Made by a program: the position numbers and the translations under genes
Shown here: one piece after another, positions 33,172 through 44,283 of the stretch
How the letters are laid out: the number at the start of each line of letters is the position of its first letter
How positions within the stretch are numbered: position 1 is the stretch's first letter
NCBI GenBank assembly: GCA_033398695.1
Contig: CM065809.1
Location: 172,660,501 to 172,724,500, forward strand
Length of the DNA: 64,000 nt
Reading direction: 5' to 3'
From: Orobanche coerulescens
Lineage: Eukaryota; Streptophyta; Magnoliopsida; Lamiales; Orobanchaceae
Notes under the pieces: generated by a model
What the model saw: only the letters and a program-made list of their open reading frames with translations
Database searches by the model: none
What the model was told of the DNA's origin: nothing

Positions 33172-33630
33172 ATTTAATTTCTTATATATTTGAAAAATCT
33201 CTTTGAAAATTCATAAAATCAGTAATTATATAATTTCGTAAATATAAGTTTTTTCATTTATTTTGTTATTTTATATTAATTAAATAATATTAAAACTAAA
33301 ATAGACTAATTGATTTATTCCACAAGTTCTTTGATTTATTTATAAATAATGATTAAAACCAGTGTTTCTACACTTTCAATAATATTTTTAATAAGAGTAT
33401 TTTGATTTATTTAATTAATTAGGATTTCAAGTACCTTCTTAGTTATATATATTCAATACTTCTTTTGCAATACTCCGAAGCATCTTTCATTTCAATTGAT
33501 ATTTATTTTATTGATATCTAATTATAGTGACTAACTAATATAACTAACTAATTAGTGGAATATATAATATTTCCGCGAGATTTTAGGTTTAAATTTTTAA
33601 TATATAGTGCAAACTAATATATTAAATTTG
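33172..33630 (+). repeat. Left arm of a long inverted repeat
   Basis: Imperfect reverse complement of 34310-34748; shares GCAATACTCC, AGCATCTTTCATTTCA and CGCGAGATTTTAGGTTTAA. Spacer about 680 bp. Confidence 0.7.
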
Positions 33631-34309
33631 TCTTTGATTGGGATTTAGGTTGTTAATTAATGAAAATATGAAATATTTCTATAAATATAATCTATTCCCC
33701 CGGTAAAATAAAAGCAACAAAAACTGAGTTAAAAAAACACTCCGACAAATTTTGTTATTTGTTAAGTCTTTTCCTTTGAAAACACATAATCGATTTTGTC
33801 TTTTTCGCCTTCAGATTTCTTAATTTACTTTTTAGATAATTCTTAATATTTGTTTTTGTTAATTTTACTTAATCCCTTCAAGTTAATTTCATTTCCGAGT
33901 AAGCTCAAATAACAGTATGTTACAAAATTTACATATCTCTTGAGCTTTCTCAACAGGTAGTATAGTTTATAAATCTCCCCTTATATACTAATGCAGAATA
34001 TGTTGAGCTTAAATGGCAGCTTCTCATGCTTCGGCTGCCACATGTCTTCTGTTGGTGCTTCGTGTGCTTATGTGTCACCTTTTCATACTTCAGCTGACAC
34101 ATAATCAATTACTCATCTAATCATCATTGCATTAATCATATTATAATTACACCTCAAATAACTCCTACCTACCTTATTAATTTGTACGAATTAAGGAATA
34201 TGAATTATGAATTAATAAGAATTGATTATATTACATAAATGTTGTACATTTTTATTAATTAAATTATATAAATTCCAAACAAAGAGAATTTAATATAGTA
34301 ATGTGCACT

Positions 34310-34748
34310 ATATATTAAAAACTTAAACCTAAAATCTCGCGAAAATATTATATATTTCCATTAATTAATTAGTTTGTATTAGTTAGTCACTATAATGATG
34401 TATATCAATAAAAGAAATATCAAGTGAAATGAAAGATGCTTGGGAGTATTGCAAAAGAAGTGCTGAATATATATATAATTAAAAATGTACACGAAGTCTT
34501 AATCAATTAAATAAATCAAAATTATCTTATTAAAAAGTTTTATTGAAAGTATAGAAATGATGATTTTAGTTATTATTTATAAATAAATCCAGAAAACTAT
34601 GGAATAAATCAATTACTCTATTTAGTTTTAAATCTTATTTGATTAATATAAAATAACAAAATAAATTAATAAAACTCATACTTACTAAATTATAACTGAT
34701 TTTATGAATTTACAAAGATATATTGCTAAATATATAAGAAGTTAAATT
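34310..34748 (-). repeat. Right arm of a long inverted repeat
   Basis: See 33172-33630. A direct partial copy of this arm is repeated at about 35020-35175 (AGTGAAATGAAAGATGCTTG). Confidence 0.7.
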
Positions 34749-35553
34749 TAATAATAATATACTAATATGTAGATTCATCTTTGTATAAAGAGAATTCCAG
34801 AAAATAAAAATTGCCGCTTTAAATAATTTTTAAGTGAGTTTTTTATTTTTTTAAGTTTTAAAAGATTTATTAATTCATCTACTTTTGAAATCAATTATAT
34901 ATTTTTGAAAGTTTTTGGATTTTCTTTTTTATTTTAAATTATATCCATATAATTTATGTATTTTTTTCAAATATATGGATTGAATTATCTCCTTTTTGGC
35001 CCCGATTTGGACCATTTTAAATAATTATATATTTCCATTTATTAATTAGTTTGTATTAGTTAGTCACTATAATTATATATATCAATAAAAAAAATATCAA
35101 GTGAAATGAAAGATGCTTGGGAGTATTGCAAAAGAATTGCTGAATATATATATATAATTAAAAAGGTACATGGAGTCTTAATTGTAACACCCCAATTCAC
35201 AAATGGGACATTACACGCCGTAGAACCCTCGAGAGGTCTACCAGGCTAACACATGACACATAACCCACAATGTAATTCCAAACAATGCACTCAAAAGTAA
35301 ATAAGGCCGTGGCCTCGGCCAAAACAATTTTAACAGAGTACATGAACATAAAATAAATACCAATCCGTTGCCCACGCAGGGGACTTAAACCAAGTTTAAA
35401 AGTAGACAATTTAATTCCAGTACTCGACAAATGCAATGACAAAACATAAAATTACAGACTCGAGCCACATCATCAAGCCAGCCCATCCTTTACGTGCGTG
35501 TCCCGTGCCTGCTCCCCAGCTCTCCCGGTACCTGAAATGCATAAGACGCATTT

Positions 35554-35600
35554 CCCCCATTTAAGGGGTTAGCATTCGAATAGCTAGTGCAAGTACACAA
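35554..35600 (-). other. Paired hairpins with TACTTGCACTAGC, LTR A
   Basis: Minus strand: GTACTTGCACTAG, AGCTATTCGAATGCT (35571-35585), then CCCCTTAAATGGGG (35554-35568). Same order and place as in LTRs B and E. Confidence 0.55.
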
Positions 35601-35752
35601 TTACACAACATTATATATAAAATACGGTTTTTTTTAGCACAATCATCTCAATCAGAAATCATTTGCCATATATATATATTCCGGAATACTACATTGGCAA
35701 TCAAATCGGTGCAATCATCACGATATCACAAAATCACAATCGTATCCGTGGC

Positions 35753-35945
35753 GTACCCCTTAGTATCGACCCCGGACATCCCGTCGAACACTCCGGTGGG
35801 ATACCACTTCCGCGGCCGTACCCCTTAGTATCGACCCCGGACATCCCGTCGGACACTCCGGTGGAAGTTCAATCACACACGCACCCAAGTTCCCTTCCGC
35901 GTACCCCTTAGTATCGACCCCGGACATCCCGTCGGACACTCCGGG
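35753..35945. repeat. GC-rich tandem units in LTR A
   Basis: Three copies of GTACCCCTTAGTATCGACCC continuing through CGGACATCCCGTCG and ACACTCCGG, starting at 35753, 35818 and 35901. Confidence 0.9.
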
Positions 35946-36589
35946 TGGAAGGAACACAACTCACGCACCCGAAAATCACAATTCATCATTCATTTCGAAA
36001 ATCACAACATACATAACGAAATGTAATACATGTACTTGCCTTGAAAGAAACGAAACGAAGGAAACGACGAGGGAATAGGTTTCGGTCCGAACAATCCTCC
36101 CAAATCCGTTCCTAACACAATAACGGCATACACAAGTCTCAATAATGCGGAAAGGTAAGAATTAATCCTAATTCTACCCCTTGGAACGATTTGTCGGTCA
36201 ATACGAAGCCCAAGACGGTTAAAATCTAACAATGGAGAATTTACTAGGTTAAATCCGTTAAACTATAATGGAAACAAGGGGTTTACGGCTACACAATCGT
36301 AATCTAACAAGTCGTTGAAGCTAAATCGGATTAAAAGGAAGAATTATGCCAAAATCCCGAAATCCCCAAAAACTAGGGTTCTAAAGAAATATACCTCAAT
36401 TCAGACGGAGAATGATGATGATTAACCTTCCTTGGGACGCAATAATCAACCTTTAGAAGGTTTCTACGGATTGCACCAGACGAATCGCTCGAAATCGCTC
36501 AAAGGAAGCTCACGTCGCGAGAAAGAAAGAAAAGGAGTGAAATAAGTCGACTGGGGATAAGTCAGGAATTAAAAGACCTGACAGCGCGT

Positions 36590-36775
36590 TACGTACGTTA
36601 ACGCCTATTGTTAACGTACGTTATGAAGGTTACGTACGTAACCTCTCTCAGGTTAACGTACGTAACGAACAATCTGGACACTTCCTGCGAAACCATAACG
36701 TACGTTACCAATGGGGTATAACGTACGTTATGATGCCTATATAACGTACGTAAAGGAGCATGCATAACGTACGTT
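36590..36775 (-). repeat. Palindrome array of LTR A (TAACGTACGTTA type)
   Basis: Eight ACGTACGT cores with centres at 36594.5, 36617.5, 36635.5, 36659.5, 36701.5, 36724.5, 36747.5 and 36770.5; spacings 23, 18, 24, 42, 23, 23, 23. It lies about 525-710 bp from the LTR start. Confidence 0.92.
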
Positions 36776-37301
36776 ATGCATGCAGCAATTCAGCACTGCT
36801 AAACACTTAGCTCAGCACAGTCGATACAACGACGAAACGCAACGCAAGGATAGAATCAAAAGTATAAACATGGGGTATCCAAAACAACGAAGCTGAGTTT
36901 GAAAGAAAATACACTACCAACATCCGGGGAATCCAAAATATGACAAGGAGGATGAAAGCACCCTAAACTTCTAAGAAATTACATAACGACCCAAATGTCC
37001 GAAAATCGCGATACAATGTCGGATCAACAATCCGAAAGTTTCAACACGACTAACTCAACCATACAAACTTATACAATTCAAGAAACAACGAAAACGAACA
37101 AGTTTTACGAGAATCAAACATACATACAGCAAGATATAAATTAAGATGAAATTATGCAAAAACATCCTCGAAACTCATCCAGACGGAAAAACTCCAAGAA
37201 CAAAATAGATTCAGAATTCCAAAACAGTGCTAAGCGAGTTGTCCGAAACGAACATACACCAAAAATAGAAATTACCGAAAATAGAAAACGCGGATATTAC
37301 A

Positions 37302-37317
37302 TTATCTCCCCCTAAAA
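37302..37317 (-). other. Polypurine tract of element A
   Basis: Minus strand TTTTAGGGGGAGATAA directly before the LTR. Preceded by AAGTTTCGGGACGAAACTT, characteristic of Tekay-type elements and repeated in B. Confidence 0.75.
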
Positions 37318-37336
37318 ATAAGTTTCGTCCCGAAAC

Positions 37337-38218
37337 TTACAACGCGAACAACTCGGGGTATCTCGACCGCATACTCTCTTCCGTCTCCCATGTGGCTTCC
37401 TCGGATCCATGCCTCGACCATTGAACTTTAACTAGAGGAATGGTTTTATGACGAAGTTGCTTCACCCGACGCTCTAAAATCTGAATCGGCCTCTCCTCGA
37501 AGGTAATGTCGGGTCCTAATTCGATCTCTCCAAAATCGATAATATGGCTAGGGTCCGATACGTACCTCCTAAGCTTGGAAACATGAAATACGTTATGAAC
37601 GTGACTCAAAGACGGCGGCAAGCCCAACCGATAGGCAAGCTCTCCCACTCTCTCTAAAATCTCAAACGGCCCAATATATCTCGGACTAAGTTTGCCCTTC
37701 CGGCCGAAGCGGTAAACTCCCCGTGTCGGCGACACCTTAAGCAAAACATGATCTCCTACTTCAAACTCCAACGGCCGGCGACGCGTGTCGGCATAAGACT
37801 TCTGCCGACTCTGGGCCGTCAACAATCTATCACGAATCAGAGTAATCTTCTCCCTCGTCTCAACTACCATATCGGGCTCGGTACCAATCAGATCGGACGC
37901 ATCGTCCCAACACAACGGCGATCTGCACTTCCTCCCATACAATGCCTCAAATGGTGCCATTCTGATCGAGGCGTGCCAACTATTGTTGTACGTGAACTCG
38001 ATCAACGGCAAGTGCGACTCCCAATCATCTTTCCAATCTAGTGCACAGGCTCTCAACATATCCTCCAACGTCTGGATCGTCCGCTCTGACTGCCCGTCAG
38101 TCTGAGGGTGGTAAGACGTACTGAGTCTCAACTCAGTCCCCAAAGCTCGATGAACAGCCTGCCAAAAATGTGATACAAACCGGCCATCACGATCCGAAAC
38201 AATACTCTTAGGAGTCCC
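37337..38218 (-). pseudogene. Element A pol, C-terminal third: integrase core end and chromodomain
   Basis: Reads from the B insertion point to a stop at 37337. Begins [14 protein letters not shown] (second catalytic Asp), then [12 protein letters not shown] (catalytic Glu), the [16 protein letters not shown] and VFHVSKLR blocks of the gypsy integrase C-terminus, and a chromodomain-like end ([14 protein letters not shown]). This completes the DDE triad begun in the 58980-59705 piece. No stop or shift is seen within it. The chromodomain is expected to steer integration to heterochromatin. The gene is split only by the inserted B element. Confidence 0.88.
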
Positions 38219-38394
38219 ATGTATGTAATATCCGGATAAATTGTTGAGTATTTTCATCTGTATTTGAACCCTGTATTACCTGAATTGGTGCTATCAATAA
38301 TCGAAGTACGATCGTTTCCGTATTCGTATCCTCATGCATGATAATATCAACCTTTAATCATTTTCATGCAACTACGTCGTAACGCACGCTAACA

Positions 38395-38740
38395 GGTATG
38401 CGTAACGTACGTTACGATCTGCAAATAGTGTACGCTACGAGCTAGACGTAGCGTACGTAAGGAGGTCAATAATTGAACAGACTGGCTAGCACATGGACAG
38501 CTGGTGGTGGGGCTCGGAAAGATTCCCGCGGATGAACCTGGACAGTTTTGGGGTCAACGGGTGTTAACGTACGCTAAGGCTTGTAACTAGCGTACGCTAA
38601 TATGTGTAGCTTACGTACGTAATGCATGTGGTGTAACGTCGTAAGCTAGTACAAAAAGAGACAGAAAGCTATCAGTGTTCGATAGCGAACGCTAATATCG
38701 AAAGGTAGCGGGCGCTAATTATAATACGTATGAAAATGGA
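38395..38740 (+). repeat. Palindrome array 1 of LTR B (5' copy)
   Basis: CGTAACGCACGCTAA, TAACGTACGTTACG, TAGCGTACGTAAG, TTAACGTACGCTAA, TAGCGTACGCTAA and similar, spaced about 23 bp within blocks. Several copies are damaged here (AACGTCGTAAG, AGCGAACGCT) but intact in the 3' LTR. Confidence 0.85.
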
Positions 38741-38765
38741 TGAGTCTAAAGTACGTAAATCTCAA

Positions 38766-38779
38766 TATATTATATATAT
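38766..38779 (+). promoter_or_regulatory. TATA-like element of LTR B
   Basis: TATATTATATATAT just downstream of palindrome array 1 and upstream of a pyrimidine-rich leader (TTTCTCTTCGTCCCTTTCTC). Probable U3/R boundary. A second copy lies in the 3' LTR at about 56253. Confidence 0.5.
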
Positions 38780-39379
38780 GGACAACACCCCAATTCGTTT
38801 CTCTTCGTCCCTTTCTCTTGCAATTCATTTTCCTTCATTTCTAGAGGGTTTCCAACCCTCTAAAACACATACTGAGAACACGTAGACTCGATCATTTAAG
38901 TTACGAAACATCTTGCATTGACATTCAAGCAATCGAAATTGGATGCTACCTCGTGTCTCTGCGTTTCTTTCATATTAAGGTATGTTAATGCTACCTCAAC
39001 CTTGATTTCGTGTTCTTAAGGATGTTTTGAACATACCACCAGGATTATTAAGCTCCATAAGATGATTTTTATCCGAACACCATGTTTTTGGAAGTTGGAA
39101 TGTTCATGCTTTAGTTAACCGAGTTAAGAACGTTATAGTCCGACTCTTGTTATGATAATCAAGTAAGGTAAAATTCTGAGATTAATAAACCATGTTGTAT
39201 GGTGTTTCCATAATGATCATAGACTTAATGATGGCAACAACCTCAGATGTTCCGAACTACCTTTGAGGATCTATAATCAATATTTGGAGTGAGTATTATG
39301 ATGGGAGGATTAACTTGGAATTCATAGACATCAACACCGTAGGATCATTATGATTCACATGAGTATGATATATGTGAAT

Positions 39380-39545
39380 ATAACGTACGTTAAGCTTTAT
39401 GCATTACGTACGTTATACCCTCAGGAAGGGCAGTCGTCTGAACTGAGAAGAACTGTCCAAGGCATGCTTAGCGTACGCTAATCCTTGTAGCTTACGTGCG
39501 CGTGCGGGCGTAACGTGACGTTACGTATGTGTGTAACGACGTTAC
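39380..39545 (+). repeat. Palindrome array 2 of LTR B (5' copy)
   Basis: TAACGTACGTTAAG and TTACGTACGTTATA 23 bp apart, then TTAGCGTACGCTAA and CTTACGTGCG 23 bp apart, then degraded copies. The 3' LTR shows cores at 56948, 56971, 56994 and 57016. Confidence 0.8.
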
Positions 39546-41044
39546 GAAGAGAACAGCTAGGGTTCGACCATCTTTTTATGCTTTTCCTCGTGTGATTGAT
39601 TACTTATTTAATGATAGGATATTAAGGACGAATTTCCTACGATAATCCAAAGTGTTGAGCCTCTCCGATCGTCGTTTTCGTTGGAGTTCGATTGTTCCAA
39701 TCAATTGTATTTCCGGAGTATTAGCAAGAGATTACCAAGGCAAGTACCTTGATATACGAATTATAATTACGTGAAATCATTGTTCTTTGAAGTGTATGAA
39801 TCATGTTATGAATATCTGTATTTATATTATATATATATATATATAGATATGTGTGGATATTTATGTAGTATTAATTGATAGAGTTGAAGGCCTAATGTGC
39901 TAAGTCTTGATGAACAACGTGCGAGTTATTGTGTATTTTGCGTATTTGCGCATCGTGAATAAATTATGTGGATTGATGAACTGATTTGATAATTGTTGCA
40001 ACGGTTGGTGTGTGCTTGGTATTTGTAATAATGTGAATACTTGTTATGAGAGACGTCATATCCGGTACCTCGAGGGCGGGCGTGCACTCCGGCTGTATGC
40101 CGCAATGAGCGGCTCCATATGATTGGTGAACACCGGTGTTACTTAATGCGCGAGCAAGGGGCGCTCTGTGGGAGTGAACGCGGCGCGGTGACATGTGCAA
40201 TGGGCGGCCAATATAGTGGAGTGAACGCCGGTACAGTGTGTGGGAGGCGCTGGCGGGCTTATTGGTAACGGATATTTGAGCGATAGCTAAGACCCGTTGT
40301 CAAATGATTTTCAAATTTAAATCTTTGCAACTTACTTTTAATGTTGGTCTTGACGTAGAACGCGGATTGTGTTTCGGAGTTCGCTCCAAATTGTTTTAAA
40401 TGTTGGTATCGGGGTTAATTAACCAAGGATATTTGACGAGATCTCCGGGTTAATTAATCGTGGGTCTTGAGCAGGATTTGTCGAATGAGAGGTTGTGCCT
40501 TTGATTGTGTGTTGATTATTCGGTGTATTGGGTCGAGGACCCGTGAGATGTTGAGATTTGATCTCGTGGTGATATTATTTGGATTGGGCCGAGAACCCGT
40601 GAGATGTTGTAATGATTCACTTGTGATAGTGTTTTATCATTTGGGTCGAGAACCCCGAATAACGTTGTGATAGTTTTCTTGCAAAATTGTTTTCCACATG
40701 TTGGGTCAAGGACCCGAGAGCTTTGAAGTATTTTCTAAAGTGTTTCCATCTGATTTTCAAAACCCCAAGATGACCCGAGTCAATATTAATATTTTCGAAC
40801 TTTCTTATCAAAATACTTTTCCTTTTATAAAAAGGGAATTTTCGACTCCTTGGGTTCGTTTAAAGTTTCATTGGTGTTATGTTACAGACGGAGAATATGA
40901 CAATGTGATTATCTTTCACCTTGTGTATGTAATACTATTGTCATGTGACCATTTGAATGTGTGGGTTGTGTTAAGGTTTCACGATTGTTGAGTTTTGTGT
41001 TATTATTATTCGTATATCTTGTGTGTTATGTACTTGCACTAGCA

Positions 41045-41078
41045 AAATTCCGGTTGCTAACCCCAGTTTCGGGGTGGG
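41045..41078 (+). other. Paired hairpins in LTR B (5' copy)
   Basis: After TACTTGCACT: AGCAAAATTCCGGTTGCT, then ACCCCAGTTTCGGGGT, about 390-420 bp before the LTR end. The 3' LTR copy (58528-58567) has a longer stem, ACCCCCGAGTTTCGGGGGGT. Confidence 0.6.
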
Positions 41079-41473
41079 TGCTGTTATGCGCTCGTGTTTT
41101 GGCGGCTCGGAGCATCACGGGATTGGTGGGAAGGAGATGGAGGACAATGATACTAATCACACCGAGTTAGAGTCTTTTCTTTTGTTTCATTTTGGTCGGT
41201 ATTTCTCTGTCGTTCGAGTATTCACCCTTGCATGGGTGTAGATTTCATTTATTAAATTGAATTGTCGTTCTTTTACGTGTTCAAGTTTATTTTCATCATT
41301 GAGATGTAAGATTCATTTGTTTTCTAAATTGTTTAATGACCTTGACGGTGCGTTGTATTTAGATTGACCCTCGGCCAATCATTTTGTAGTCTAGTAGAGT
41401 TTAGCCTTGTAGATCCTTGTAAGAAGGGCCTACGACGTGTAACATTTCGGATGTATTCGGGGTGTTACAAATA

Positions 41474-41485
41474 TGGTATCGGAGC
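41474..41485 (+). other. Primer-binding site of element B
   Basis: TGGTATCGGAGC, five bases after the LTR end; one mismatch to the initiator Met-tRNA complement TGGTATCAGAGC. Confidence 0.8.
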
Positions 41486-42562
41486 TTAGGTTTGCGAAAA
41501 ACCTAGGCCGTTGGTCAAGTCCATGTCTTGTGTAAGTCGCGCGCGTCGAGTTGTGATTAGTATCGTGGTTCCAACATCATCTTCAAGCAATCCGTGATGG
41601 TAAGCCTCCGAATCGTAAGTCCCCTTACATACGTATTTGATTATATTGTGCTTAACGTGAACCTAGGGTTTGAACTTGTTAGAGATTATATTGTTTTACG
41701 ATATCACCCGCATATACGCGTCAGTGAGAATGGTTATGTAGTATACTTCGGTAGTCAAACATATTTATCGGTTTACGCCTTTCGGTAGGAGAAATCTTTG
41801 AGTGTTAATTTTATCCACATTGCGTGAGTATTGTGAAATGACTCTTGACATTTTGGCATTTTAGTCTTGCACATTTTAACGGTATTTTTATGACGGTATT
41901 TAATATTTTACAAATGATTTTGTAAGTTTTGGAAAATGCTACCGTCATCGGCTTTTGGCATATTTTGAAATGATTTTCAAATGGTTTTTAGCACAGTAGG
42001 TTCGCAGTAATCCCCGGCATGTAATATTTCTGGGCCGAATTACGAACATTTCAAAGTAGTGTTTTGAAATTTTCCTAGCATTGTAAACCTCATGATTTGA
42101 TGTAGTCGTGTCGAATGGTCACGTATTTTGGTGAAAAGTTCTTTCGAATAAACATTTTGGTAGAAGGGGAAGGATTTTCAAAATTGTGGTATTTGGGACC
42201 CAACACTTTCGAAATATTTTAAATTAGTTACAATTCGATTTTCAATTTTCTTGTAGGCATTACTCAAAAAATAAATTTTTAGAATCATTGTATAAACTTC
42301 CTCTTCCAAAACAAAGGACAGTATTTACAAGTTTTGAGCACAACGTGATTCGGCTTTTGTTTCAATTTTTTTTTTTTTTTTTTTTAAAAAGCATACGCAT
42401 AATGATCGTCCTAGACGAAGGACTGGAAGTTGATTTCAGAAAATTTCGTGCTTTACGATATTACCGTTATTCTAAGGATGCTAATTAAACCTTATGTTGA
42501 TAACTGTGGTATACCGTACAACCGACTATGTGATAACAATAAACGGTACTATCTGCATTAGC
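41486..42562 (+). other. Untranslated leader of element B
   Basis: Between PBS and first ATG; AT-rich, with a T/A homopolymer at about 42368-42388 and 'ccgtcatcgg/ccgtcgttgg'-like phrases that recur near the end of LTR C (63250). No ORF with recognisable content. Confidence 0.5.
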
Positions 42563-42702
42563 ATGTCGAGCCCTGGCGGATGTAGACGTAATATAGGAAG
42601 CGGAAGCGGTGAGGTGGTTCGTACGACAACGATTCATGTTACGGTGAAGGAATATCAAGATCAGACGATAACCTATGAAACCTCCTCACTGACCGAGCCA
42701 AC
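42563..42702 (+). CDS. Element B gag-like protein, N-terminal part
   Basis: ATG 42563 (MSSPGGCRRN, a Gly/Ser-rich start, then a polar stretch) runs to the D insertion point, where the target duplication CCAAC lies. The frame continues at 54646 without a break once D is removed. The intact protein would be about 171 residues, far shorter than a normal gag. It is interrupted in the present assembly and cannot be made in full. Confidence 0.65.
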
Positions 42703-44270
42703 TGACACGCTTTTTGTGTAACTATCGCAAGTGCACGATATCGTATCAAGTAGTAAAGTGGACTTTTTGAGTCCGGTTTATCGATCCCACAAGGAAGTTA
42801 TGTTATAATTTGAATTATACACTATTAGTCTATTTTTATAGATACTTAAGATGAGTGAAACACACAATTAAAAAGTTTGGTTTAATAATTGCAAAAAAAT
42901 TGCAATAATAGTTCTAATATTATAAGGAAATAAAAAGATAGCAATAATAATAGATTGATTATCGATAAAATGAAATAGTTGGGATTACAAACTTAGTTCG
43001 TCATTAGTTATAAAAGATGTATTGGAGATCATAAGATGAATTTACTTATTATGTTGTGTAGATTCGATTTTCCTTAAAAAGACGGTTTCTCTTCGAACTA
43101 TAAACGCCCTTACATATTGAATCAATCCACTATATTTCTATGTTGATTGGCTTCAATACATAGCATTAGGATTTGTGAAAATAACTCAATGAATCATCTA
43201 AGGACTAGGGGTATATTTCTATCCCTAGAACAACTTAGAGTGAAGATCATTTGATCTAATCAAACATATTTTCTTTCAAACATATGAAGATCATAAATAT
43301 CTTCATTAATTGGCCAAATAAATAAAGATTGTTAAAACAATGAAAATCACACACAATAATAAGTAATTCATAATATATCTTTATACAAACATAAATAACA
43401 TGACTAACCTTGTTTATAATCCCAACTTAAGAAACTTAGCCCATAAAGGGTTTATTACACATATTACAAGCTTTGGTGGTCATTCTTAGTTGAATCAAGA
43501 GAAAGAATTGATCCTAACTCCCTTAGTAGATAAAGGAGATAGAAGCAATAAACTCTCGAACAACATATACTATACCACACTTACAAAGATCACTCAAGAA
43601 CACAAGTGTGTTCTTCACACAAAAAGAAAAGTTTACAAGAAAATGGAAAATTATATGATGAATGGTGAATGATGAAGGATCTAAGGGTCTATTTATACAC
43701 CTAAAGTCATCTAATAGCTCCAAAACTACAAAGATTATTACATTATATCGGATCAATGCCACCATCCCCTCAATAATACACAAAAGTATAAAAATTAGAC
43801 AAATCATAGCAATCTGTCAAGAGTTACTACGTAACATTCAGGAGTTACGCCGTAACTAGGGTGACTTACTACCGTAACCCCGAATGTTACGGCCGTAACG
43901 TGGCTTCGTAAATTTGCTCATTTGAAGCTTTGATAGTTACGTTTTTAGCCGAATTCCCTCGACTTTGCGTTTTTGCCCCAGATCTTCTTCTGATGATAAC
44001 TTTTGATATATAACTCGATTTTGAATCCTAAATCCGCCGAATTCGTCTCGGAAAGCCCTACAACATGAATATATCAAAATTCAATAAATAGAATATTTAT
44101 TAAACATGTTGTTTCTTGAGTAATTCAGTTATTTAATCCGATCATCATCCGATAAAAATAAAATTATTAAAACTAATAAATTAAAAGCAAAAAACGAGTA
44201 GACTAGCTCAATTATGGGTGAATTTTATCGATACAAACCATGGATAAGTGTACAAAAATGACACTTATCA
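42703..44270 (-). repeat. 3' LTR of element D
   Basis: Plus strand TGACACGCTTTTTGTG to GACACTTATCA; matches 53058-54640 with many 1-4-base indels and is 15 bp shorter. Its palindrome array (43822-43900) is degraded to forms such as GTTACTACGTAAC and GTTACGCCGTAAC. Confidence 0.92.
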
Positions 44271-44283
44271 CACCCCCAAACTT
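44271..44283 (-). other. Polypurine tract of element D
   Basis: Minus strand AAGTTTGGGGGTG immediately before the LTR start TGATAAGTG. Confidence 0.85.

Larger units (their letters stand above)
32767..35182. other. AT-rich region with two Helitron-like starts, no gene
   Basis: 32767 (TATACTAACGAGAATATC) and 33986 (TATACTAATGCAGAATATG) each lead into CTTCTCATGCTTCGGCTG(T/C)CACATG, similar to each other over 130 bp and resembling 5' ends of plant Helitrons. No helicase and no CTRR 3' hairpin were identified. Also holds the inverted repeats at 33172-33630 and 34310-34748, and a third partial copy at 35020-35175. Confidence 0.4.
35183..37301 (-). repeat. 3' LTR of element A, 2.1 kb
   Basis: Minus strand TGTAATATCCGCG (37301) to TTGGGGTGTTACA (35183). 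Directly follows the purine tract at 37302-37317. Contains a palindrome array (36590-36775), GC-rich tandem units (35753-35945) and the paired hairpins (35554-35585). Confidence 0.88.
38224..41469 (+). repeat. 5' LTR of element B, 3.2 kb
   Basis: TGTAATATCCGG to GGGGTGTTACA. Nearly identical to 55707-58974 apart from many 1-4-base indels. Contains palindrome arrays at 38395-38740 and 39380-39545, a TATA-like run at 38766 and paired hairpins at about 41045-41078. Confidence 0.92.

Noticed and set aside
35663..35957. ORFs on both strands in LTR A
   Set aside because: Arise from GC-rich tandem units in the LTR; repetitive products without domain.
40467..41241. Several 64-97-codon ORFs in LTR B, repeated in 58172-58752
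   Set aside because: They lie in LTR sequence, differ in frame between the two LTR copies and lack motifs.
43490..43672. Identical 60-codon ORF in both LTRs of element D (also 53850-54032)
   Set aside because: Identity follows from LTR duplication; the product has no recognised feature and lies downstream of the LTR TATA box on the opposite strand.
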